Shown here: positions 40,827 to 47,244 of the stretch, in pieces | Layout: every line of letters starts with the position of its first letter | How positions within the stretch are numbered: position 1 is the first letter of the stretch | NCBI RefSeq assembly: GCF_016902415.1 | Contig: NZ_JACJLV010000020.1 | Span: 1-47,244 of the forward strand | From: Mordavella massiliensis | GTDB taxonomy: Bacteria > Bacillota > Clostridia > Lachnospirales > Lachnospiraceae | DNA length: 47,244 nt | Direction: 5' to 3' | Position numbers and translations under genes: made by a program | Notes under the pieces: model-generated | Databases searched by the model: none | What the model was told of the DNA's origin: nothing | Seen by the model: the letters and a program-made list of their open reading frames with translations, nothing else

Positions 40827-43099
40827 TTTTTCAAAAGCCCCATGGCGATTTTTTCACTGGTAATGGGGAGTTCGTGGATCCAGAGTCCGGTCGCGTTTGC
40901 CACCGCATGCGTAAGCGCCGGCGCCGGGGTGTTGATCACCACTTCCCCGATGGATTTTGCTCCAAAGGGGCCGGTTTCTTCGTAACTGCTTTCAAATTCT
41001 ACACGCAGGGTTCCTACATCCAGACGGGTGGGGATCTTATACTGCATGAAAGAATTGTTCAGCATCTGGCCTCTGGCTGAATACCGGACGTCCTCATAGA
41101 GCGCCATGCCGATGCCCTGTGCCAGGCCGCCTTCCACCTGACAGCGGCAGAGGTTGGGGTTCAGCGGGGTTCCGCAGTCCACCACCGCCACATAATCCAG
41201 CAGTTCTACATGGCCGGTCGCCTTGTCCACTTCGATCTCCGCCATGCCCGCCATAAACGGCGGCGGGGATACCGGAGAACTGTTGGTCTCTGTTACCTGA
41301 AGACTTCTTGCATTGCCGCTCTGTCCGGCTGTGCCGATTTCTTTTAAGGTCACCTGTTTTCCGGTTGTCCGGTCCACAGCGGTATGTCCGTCAAATTCCA
41401 CGGCGTCCACTTCGCATCCCAGCATGGATGCCGCTTTTTCGCAGATCTTCTCCTGCAGCTTCCGGCAGGCCTTTTCTACGGCTTTTCCGGTGATGTAGGC
41501 CGTACTGGACGCATAGGAACCGGAGTCATAAGGGGAAGTATCTGTATCCGCCCCGGAGACAATGATCTGCTCTATGGAGCAATCCAGGCATTCTGCAGCC
41601 ACCTGGGCCATAGTCGTATCACAGCCGGTCCCCATATCCGCAGCGCCGATGGAGAGCGCATAGACTCCGTCCTCCTCCAGCTTGATGGTAGCAGACCCTA
41701 CGTCCACATTGGAAATTCCAGACCCCTGCATGGCCATGGCCACACCTACGCTTCTTACTTTGCCATTTCCCATATCCCTGCAGGGATATTTCTCTTTCCA
41801 GCCGATCATATCTGCCGCACGTTTCAGGCAGCGGTCCAGAGCGCAGCTGTTGGTCTGTTCTCCATAGTAGGCGGGCATGATCTGGCCTTCCCGCACCATA
41901 TTTTTCAGCCGCAGTTCCACAGGATCGATGTGAAGCCTCTCGGCCAGTTCATTGACCGCCGTTTCTACTGCGTAGATTCCCTGGGTCGCGCCGTACCCCC
42001 GGTAAGCGCCGGAAGACATGACATTGGTATAAACCACATCATAGCGGAACCGATGGGCCTCCAGGGACCCGTACAAGGGGATCGACTTGTGGCCGGACAG
42101 TCCCACCGTTGTGGGGCCGTGCTCGCCATAGGCTCCTGTATTGGATAAGGTATACACATCTATCGCACGGATCCTGCCGTCTCTGTCCGCGCCCACTCTG
42201 ACCGAGACTTCCATCTCATGTCTGGGCGAGGACGCGATCTGGGATTCTTCCCTGGTAAAGATCATCTTGGAAGGCTTGCCGGTCTTCCAGGTCACAAACG
42301 CCGGATAAATCTCGGATACAGACGTCTGTTTTGCCCCGAATCCGCCGCCGATCCTGGGCTTGAATACCCGGATCCTGGATTTGGAAATTCCAAGGGCATT
42401 GGAAAGGATCCTTCTCACATGAAAAACAATCTGAGTGGAACTCATTACATTTAACCGCCCGTACGGATCCAGATAGCAGACGGTGCGGAAGGTTTCCATC
42501 ATGGCCTGCTGATTGGCTTTCACATGATAAGTGCCTTCTACCACTTCCTCGCAGTCCTGAAGCACAGCTTCCACATCCCCGTCATGGCTTTCGCCGCTGG
42601 CGCACAGGTTTCTCTTATTATCCGCCCCTACCTTACAGAGGGCCTTCCAGTTTTCTTCCGGATGCACCAGGATCTCGCTGTCTTTCGCCTCGTGAAGATC
42701 CAGGATCGCAGGAAGGATCTCATACTCCACTTTGAGCCGTTTCAGAGCCTGATCCACACAAGCCTCGTCCCGGCCGGCCACGATTGCCACCGGATCTCCC
42801 ACATACCGGACATGGCGGTCCAGGATCAGCCGGTCATAAGGACTGGCTTCCGGATAGGTCTGTCCGGCAAGCGTAAACCGCTCATCTGGCACATCCTCCC
42901 AGGTATAAACCGCTTCAATCCCCTCTACCTTCTCTGCCAGATCCTTTTTCACGGAACGGACCATGGCATTGGCATGAGGGCTTCGCAATACTTTTACGAT
43001 CAGACAGTTCTTCGGCGCGATATCATCGGTAAATACCGGCTGGCCTGTCACCAGCGCCATGGCGTCTTTTTTTCTGATCGGCTGACCTACTGTCTTCAT
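40823..43099 (-). CDS. Xanthine dehydrogenase-family molybdopterin subunit
   Basis: The 758-aa catalytic subunit has the hammerhead domain (GQPVFTDDIAPKNCLIVKVL) and the Mo-binding domains with FKPRIGGGFGAKQ, SSGAYRGYGATQGIYAVETA, GAADMGTGCDTTMAQVAAEC and the catalytic Glu in PFGAKSIGEVVINTPAPALT. It hydroxylates a heterocycle or an aldehyde, taking oxygen from water. With the YqeB-YqeC protein nearby, the active site probably carries a labile selenium ligand. The substrate (xanthine, purine, nicotinate or other) cannot be read. Overlaps both neighbours by 4 nt. Confidence 0.92.
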   Translation of the reverse strand: MKTVGQPIRKKDAMALVTGQPVFTDDIAPKNCLIVKVLRSPHANAMVRSVKKDLAEKVEGIEAVYTWEDVPDERFTLAGQTYPEASPYDRLILDRHVRYVGDPVAIVAGRDEACVDQALKRLKVEYEILPAILDLHEAKDSEILVHPEENWKALCKVGADNKRNLCASGESHDGDVEAVLQDCEEVVEGTYHVKANQQAMMETFRTVCYLDPYGRLNVMSSTQIVFHVRRILSNALGISKSRIRVFKPRIGGGFGAKQTSVSEIYPAFVTWKTGKPSKMIFTREESQIASSPRHEMEVSVRVGADRDGRIRAIDVYTLSNTGAYGEHGPTTVGLSGHKSIPLYGSLEAHRFRYDVVYTNVMSSGAYRGYGATQGIYAVETAVNELAERLHIDPVELRLKNMVREGQIMPAYYGEQTNSCALDRCLKRAADMIGWKEKYPCRDMGNGKVRSVGVAMAMQGSGISNVDVGSATIKLEEDGVYALSIGAADMGTGCDTTMAQVAAECLDCSIEQIIVSGADTDTSPYDSGSYASSTAYITGKAVEKACRKLQEKICEKAASMLGCEVDAVEFDGHTAVDRTTGKQVTLKEIGTAGQSGNARSLQVTETNSSPVSPPPFMAGMAEIEVDKATGHVELLDYVAVVDCGTPLNPNLCRCQVEGGLAQGIGMALYEDVRYSARGQMLNNSFMQYKIPTRLDVGTLRVEFESSYEETGPFGAKSIGEVVINTPAPALTHAVANATGLWIHELPITSEKIAMGLLKK

Positions 43100-43563
43100 A
43101 CCGCACCTCCCTGTTTTTTATATTCCAGAAATGCTTTCATTCCCCGCAGCTGTCCCTCATATCCGGAGCAGCGGCAGAGATTTCCGGCCAGATATTCCTT
43201 CATCTCTTCTTCTGTCGGATCCGGATTCTCCCGGAAAAGGGCTATGGCATTCATGATCATGCCGGGATTGCAGAATCCACACTGCTCCGCGCCCTGGTCG
43301 GCGATAAATGCGCCAAATTCCTCTGCTTCTTTTTGCAGTCCTTCCAGCGTTGTCACTGCATGCCCGTCCGCTCTTGCCGCAAGCACGGAACAGGACAGGA
43401 CCGGTTTCTCATCCAGAAATACTGTACACAGGCCGCAGCCGGAAGTTTCACAGCCCCGTTTGACGCTGTAGCAGCCTTCTTCCCTTACAAAATCAATGAG
43501 CAGAAGATCCGGAGCGATCTCCCGTTCGATCTTTGTTCCATTTAACATCAGACTGATCTTCAT
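43096..43563 (-). CDS. 2Fe-2S subunit of the molybdenum hydroxylase
   Basis: The 155-aa protein has a plant-type ferredoxin domain (REEGCYSVKRGCETSGCGLC, Cys38, Cys43, Cys46 and Cys58) and a helical second cluster domain (EQCGFCNPGMIM with Cys95 and Cys98, NLCRCSGYEG with Cys130 and Cys132). It passes electrons from the molybdenum site to the FAD subunit. Overlaps both neighbouring genes by 4 nt, showing tight coupling. Confidence 0.95.
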   Translation of the reverse strand: MKISLMLNGTKIEREIAPDLLLIDFVREEGCYSVKRGCETSGCGLCTVFLDEKPVLSCSVLAARADGHAVTTLEGLQKEAEEFGAFIADQGAEQCGFCNPGMIMNAIALFRENPDPTEEEMKEYLAGNLCRCSGYEGQLRGMKAFLEYKKQGGAV

Positions 43564-44372
43564 TCCTTCGGCCCCCTCTCCTGTAATATTCCAAGTCCCC
43601 GGCAGATCAGAACCTCTGCCAGGTGGCTGCGGTATTCTTTTCCAGCCCGCAGATTACTTTCCATGGGGACTTCCTTTGCCAGCGAAGCAGCGATCCTGGC
43701 AATCTCTTCCTCTGAACAGACGCCCTCCCGGATCTTTGCCGCCATATCTTCCGAAACCGTCAGAAGCATGGCCTTCTTCGGCCTTGCCCCTACTGTAATA
43801 CGCACGCCTTCTTTGGTGCAGGCAAATCCTGCCGCCAGCACCGGAAAATCCGTCCGCACATTGCGGTGGCAAAGATACGCATAAGCGCCCGGCGTCTTCT
43901 TTACGATCAGACGCACCAGAATATCGTTATCTCTTGGCATAGTTACAAACTCTCTTAAAGGCAGGATCCCGGCGTGGAAAAGTTCCACTTCCGTATCCAG
44001 GGCAAGGAACGCGGTCAGTACATCGGAAAATCCGAACCGTCCGAATATGCTTCCTCCCACCGTTGCCAGATTGCGGAACTGAACGCCCACGATATCCTTC
44101 ACACTGTTCTGCATCATATGGTCAAACCACGTATTCAGCCCCTCATGGAGTTCCAGCTGTCTTAAGGTTACCATGCATCCGATGCGGAAGGATTCGTCTG
44201 TCTCCTCAATCTCATTCAGGCCAAGCCCTGACAGATCGATGGCTGTCTGGATCTGAGCATTGCTCATCTTCATCCAGAGCATTCCGCCAAGGATCCGGTT
44301 GGAACGCTTCTGATTCAGTTCATAAGCCTGTTCCAGACTTTCTGCTTTTACATAATTCTTTATTTTCAGCAT
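43560..44372 (-). CDS. FAD-binding subunit of the molybdenum hydroxylase
   Basis: The 270-aa protein is of the XdhB/CoxM type: NRILGGMLWMKMSNAQIQTA in place of the usual AGGTDL, IGCMVTLRQLELHEGL, GVQFRNLATVGGSIFGRFGF (FAD-contacting) and DVLTAFLALDTEVEL. It accepts electrons from the iron-sulfur subunit. It starts 7 nt inside the YqeB-YqeC gene. Confidence 0.93.
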   Translation of the reverse strand: MLKIKNYVKAESLEQAYELNQKRSNRILGGMLWMKMSNAQIQTAIDLSGLGLNEIEETDESFRIGCMVTLRQLELHEGLNTWFDHMMQNSVKDIVGVQFRNLATVGGSIFGRFGFSDVLTAFLALDTEVELFHAGILPLREFVTMPRDNDILVRLIVKKTPGAYAYLCHRNVRTDFPVLAAGFACTKEGVRITVGARPKKAMLLTVSEDMAAKIREGVCSEEEIARIAASLAKEVPMESNLRAGKEYRSHLAEVLICRGLGILQERGPKE

Positions 44373-45874
44373 CTCTTCTCCTCATTGACTTCTGTTTTTT
44401 GTATCGTGGAATCATTGTACCATCTTTTCTGGAAAAATGATACGGCCGCGCCGTAATCTTTCCCCTTTTCCAGCAAATGGCATAATGCTTCTCTGGTCTC
44501 TTCATCCAGCTCTTCCGCTTGATTTACCAGATACCGGTATTCGCAGGCTACCTGTTTCTTCTGCCCAACATCACTGGTCAGGCAAACCGCCAGATCTTCT
44601 GCCGTAATCTTTTCCTCCGGGGATCGTCCAAGATACCTGCAGGCAACCGGAAACCGGTGGCAGGCTTCCCGGAAGGTCTGTCCGATGGCTGTGGCACCTG
44701 CTACGCCGATCACCAGATCCGTTCCATCCGGGATCACCGGCTCCTGGTCTCCCGGACATTTCAGAGGGAGTCCCCTGCTTCCGTCCGCCTCTACGATCAC
44801 CACATCATATTCATCCAGCAGTTTTCTTGGCTCCCCGGGCGCAAGTCCTGTGATCTTGTCCCCCTCATATCCGCCGCCGATGGGCGTAAATCCATAACGG
44901 CCTTCTTTCCACATGTGAGCCGTGGCGGCAACTACCGTCCGGTATCCCGCGCTCCGCAGTTCTTTTGCCAGTTCATAGATCAGCGTCGTCTTTCCTCCGG
45001 CTCCGGTAACGGCGATCAGCCGGTGCTTCCCCGGATCGATCTTCAGAATGTTTCTCAGGGAAAATGCTTCTTCCAGGGTTTGCAGGTGCAGGACCGCTTC
45101 CAGCACCCCGCCGGCGATGCATCTGGCTTTGTCGGAAATGCTCCGGCAGTTGTCTCTTTCCTCCAGTCTGGGATCAATGTCTGCCATCTTAAACCCCTGT
45201 TTTACCGGAAAGCCGTCCGGCAGTATTCCTCTTAAGATCCCGTCGATGGAAGCCTGTACCGGGCAGTCTCCGATCCGGGCTATGACCTCTCCTTTGTGTA
45301 CCAGGTCTCCAATCGTCCGGCAGCCTGTAAGGATCCCTTCTGCCGGCGCGTAGATAACCCGCTCCGCGGCAACGCCGCCGATCACACCCGGAACTCCTGT
45401 ATTGGGAATGGCGCTTCCCCGGTAATAGATCCGTCCCAGATCGTGGCCTCTTTTGGTCTCCACCACCGCATGCACGTCCTTTCCCGCCACAAAGCCGGGG
45501 CCAAGACCGATGGTAACAGGCGCCATCTCTATCCGGGTTCCCAGATTGCGCTTGGCCAGGATGGCATCCACCACAATGTCCGGATTCCATCTGCGGATCC
45601 AGTCCCCTTCCGGATCCACAAGCACCGGGATTTTCTCTTCCGCCAATATTCTTTCTACGATTTCTTCATCCGCAAGCTTTGCCGTGATCCCTTCCACTGT
45701 CACCTCTTTTTGATATACCGCTTCTGAAAAGGAAACCGTACGCCGGATAGCTGCAGGCATCCTGCACTCCAGAACAACCACCTGAAATCCACTGTGATAT
45801 AATTTTGCAATCACGCCGCTGGCAAGGTCGCCGCCTCCTCGCACCACCACCCGCATGTTCTTTTCTGTCAACAT
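44366..45874 (-). CDS. YqeB-YqeC fusion, selenium-dependent molybdenum hydroxylase maturation
   Basis: The 502-aa frame joins two families normally encoded separately. Residues ~7-264 are EF2563/YqeB: MRVVVRGGGDLASGVIAKLY, GLGPGFVAGKDVHAVVETKR, VPGVIGGVAAERVIYAPAEG and RCIAGGVLEAVLHL. Residues ~268-502 are YqeC: a P-loop AVTGAGGKTTLI (288-299), GYRTVVAATAHMWKEGRYGF and VVIVEADGSRGLPLKCPGDQ with EPVIPDGTDLVIGVAGA. Both families travel with selD in genomes having selenium-dependent molybdenum hydroxylases and are thought to put selenium onto the Mo centre. First gene of this cluster; divergent from the Rpn gene. Confidence 0.88.
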   Translation of the reverse strand: MLTEKNMRVVVRGGGDLASGVIAKLYHSGFQVVVLECRMPAAIRRTVSFSEAVYQKEVTVEGITAKLADEEIVERILAEEKIPVLVDPEGDWIRRWNPDIVVDAILAKRNLGTRIEMAPVTIGLGPGFVAGKDVHAVVETKRGHDLGRIYYRGSAIPNTGVPGVIGGVAAERVIYAPAEGILTGCRTIGDLVHKGEVIARIGDCPVQASIDGILRGILPDGFPVKQGFKMADIDPRLEERDNCRSISDKARCIAGGVLEAVLHLQTLEEAFSLRNILKIDPGKHRLIAVTGAGGKTTLIYELAKELRSAGYRTVVAATAHMWKEGRYGFTPIGGGYEGDKITGLAPGEPRKLLDEYDVVIVEADGSRGLPLKCPGDQEPVIPDGTDLVIGVAGATAIGQTFREACHRFPVACRYLGRSPEEKITAEDLAVCLTSDVGQKKQVACEYRYLVNQAEELDEETREALCHLLEKGKDYGAAVSFFQKRWYNDSTIQKTEVNEEKRC

Positions 45875-46107
45875 AAAAAGTGCCTCTTTTCGCTTCTGAT
45901 AGAAATATCATATCATCCACGAAAAAGAGGCACAAGGGTTTCCTTTCGATTGCGCTTTTTACTCTTTTATGCTATCCTTATTTTATTCTCAGTGGAATCA
46001 GAGTCACTCTTATTTCCTTATCTACTAAATATCTTTATTTCCAAATGCTCCTGTTCGGAGCCATCACCATTCTATCATTTATTTTATATTGCAAGGAGGA
46101 TTTGCCT

Positions 46108-47082
46108 ATGTCATCTGTCTTACAAAAGTATTTCCCTATGATCCGAACCAGGGAAGCTATCCTACAGGAAATTACTACAACTCCTGATCTATATTCTGCT
46201 TTTCAAAAATGGGACAAAGACCAACAGGATGCTTTTCTTGCATACTGCACTGGTCAAAAAGGGCTTCATATATTACACGACCCGGTCTTTAAAGAAATTC
46301 TGAATCCCGAGCTTTCCCCTGGACGTGTAGAAGAACTACTCTCACTGATTCTCGGAGAACATATTAAAATTCTCCACATACTTCCCCTGGAATCCCCACG
46401 TATCGGAGACGAACATTCTCTAATCGTCATGGATCTGGTTGTAAAATTAGAGACCGGAAGTATCGTCAATATTGAAGTCCAAAAGCTCGGCTATCGATTT
46501 CCAGGGCAGCGCTCCGCCTGTTACTCTGCCGATCTTCTCCTTCGACAGTATAAACGAATGCGGAATGAAAAATCAAAATCTTTCAGTTATAAGGATATTA
46601 AAAAAGTCTACACTATTGTGTTATATGAAAAAAGCACGTCTGAATTTCATCAATTTCCCGAAAATTATATTCATCGATTTTCCCAACAGTCAGATACCGG
46701 CATCTCCATTGATCTGCTTCAGGAATATGTATTCATCCCGCTTGACATCTTCTACCGGATTTTGCACAATAAAGGTATCAGAAACCAGTTGGAAGCATGG
46801 CTTACATTTCTAAGTACAGATGAACCTGAAATGATAGAAAAGCTGATTCTTTCTTATCCTCAGTTTCGCTGCTACTATGAAGAGATCTATACGCTGTGCC
46901 AGAATACAGAGCGGGTGATGGATATGTTTTCAAAAGAATTGCAGGAACTGGATAAGAACACAGTTCAATATATGATTGATGAAATGCAGGAAGAGATTGA
47001 CGCACAAAAGGAAACCATTCATAAACAGGAAGAGGAAATCCAAAAATTAAAGGAACTACTGAATGAATTATCATCCAGATAG
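46108..47082 (+). CDS. Rpn-family recombination-promoting nuclease / PD-(D/E)XK transposase-like
   Basis: I take the ATG at 46108 (MSSVLQKYFPMIRTREAILQ), with AAGGAGG before it, giving 324 aa; the upstream frame is not homologous. The core reads VFKEILNPELSPGRVEELLS, then IVMDLVVKLETGSIVNIEVQ (Asp109, Glu123, Gln125 of the D-ExQ pattern) and YRFPGQRSACYSADLLLRQY. The last ~45 residues are a coiled coil (DEMQEEIDAQKETIHKQEEE). Rpn proteins cut DNA and are often variable in copy number; no repeats or terminal inverted repeats are visible around it. Confidence 0.85.
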   Translation: MSSVLQKYFPMIRTREAILQEITTTPDLYSAFQKWDKDQQDAFLAYCTGQKGLHILHDPVFKEILNPELSPGRVEELLSLILGEHIKILHILPLESPRIGDEHSLIVMDLVVKLETGSIVNIEVQKLGYRFPGQRSACYSADLLLRQYKRMRNEKSKSFSYKDIKKVYTIVLYEKSTSEFHQFPENYIHRFSQQSDTGISIDLLQEYVFIPLDIFYRILHNKGIRNQLEAWLTFLSTDEPEMIEKLILSYPQFRCYYEEIYTLCQNTERVMDMFSKELQELDKNTVQYMIDEMQEEIDAQKETIHKQEEEIQKLKELLNELSSR

Positions 47083-47113
47083 TCCCTCTATCGTTAAAAA
47101 GCAGAAAATCATT

Positions 47114-47244
47114 TTAGATCGCACGGATTATCTTCCGGATCTGCAGCACACTGGCCGGAGTCACTGACAATTCATCCACGCCCATCTCCAGAAATGTTCC
47201 GGTCAGCGCAGGATCCGCTCCCAGTTCGCCGCAGATGCCCACCC
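47114..47244 (-). CDS. ptsI: Phosphoenolpyruvate-protein phosphotransferase (enzyme I), C-terminus
   Basis: The frame enters at the window edge and ends at 47114: VGICGELGADPALTGTFLEM, GVDELSVTPASVLQIRKIIR then AI-stop. This is the end of the PEP-binding TIM barrel of PTS enzyme I (GICGE-A-D and the GVDE-SV-P region). Only 43 residues are seen. Confidence 0.85.
   Translation of the reverse strand, partial: VGICGELGADPALTGTFLEMGVDELSVTPASVLQIRKIIRAI

Noticed and set aside
42524-43471. 315-codon plus-strand open frame
   Set aside because: Antisense to the Mo and 2Fe-2S subunits; histidine and proline-rich text typical of a reverse-strand shadow.
46108-47082. Rpn gene considered as an active insertion sequence
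   Set aside because: No terminal inverted repeats or target duplications are visible; the family is mostly chromosomal.
1-47244. CRISPR arrays, rRNA genes, prophage genes
   Set aside because: No evenly spaced repeats, no rRNA sequence and no phage structural genes were seen.

Overview
The window reads as a chromosome segment of a gut-type Clostridia, most likely a Lachnospiraceae member. The basis is the gene set: a DUF4317 protein, a PTS_EIIC_2 permease, a YitT protein, RelQ, a selenium-type molybdenum hydroxylase cluster, PrdD/PrdE-like proteins, a Pst/PhoPR operon, and strong AGGAGG ribosome sites. No single marker fixes the genus.

Layout. (1) About 1-16480, all on the minus strand, is an exopolysaccharide or capsule locus. 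Transcription runs from a good promoter at 16447-16475 through cpsB (PHP phosphatase), cpsC (Wzz-like), cpsD (BY-kinase), an Ig-like membrane protein, an LCP ligase, a 51-aa membrane ORF and a CapD/PglF-type dehydratase. After a 690-bp gap with a terminator and a structured leader come ugd, a truncated DegT aminotransferase, an intact DegT aminotransferase, a PglC-like initiating transferase, acyltransferases and glycosyltransferases. The distal part is visibly AT-rich and partly broken: a frameshifted GNAT, an O-acetyltransferase out of frame next to a G10 tract, a truncated pyruvyltransferase and the half-length DegT copy. No Wzx or Wzy is present; the locus continues off the left edge. (2) 16723-22877 is a phosphate operon in the order pstS-pstC-pstA-pstB-phoU-response regulator-histidine kinase, with a Pho-box-like array upstream. 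(3) 23073-28224 is housekeeping and accessory content: YitT, RelQ, CobO, a PTS IIC, a small conserved protein, tRNA-Gly, an XRE regulator with a membrane partner, and a 34-bp perfect palindrome. (4) 28322-34210 is a fructan or sucrose utilisation locus: GH32, two ABC permeases, a binding protein and a divergent LacI regulator, with palindromic operators in the shared intergenic region. (5) 34207-37088 is L-serine dehydratase (sdaAB, sdaAA) followed by a PrdD/PrdE-like pair. (6) 37238-39686 holds a DUF4317 protein, tRNA-Leu and a secreted coiled-coil wall protein. (7) 39810-45874 is a selenium-dependent-type molybdenum hydroxylase cluster: a YqeB-YqeC fusion, FAD subunit, 2Fe-2S subunit, Mo subunit, and a MocA-like protein fused to a VOC domain. 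(8) The right end holds an Rpn/PD-(D/E)XK protein and the C-terminus of ptsI.

The parts most worth a second look are the 5' leader of ugd with mutually exclusive pairings, the G10 tract in the acetyltransferase, the two fusions in the molybdenum hydroxylase cluster, and the PrdD/PrdE-like pair lacking any selenoprotein reductase partner but sitting downstream of serine dehydratase.
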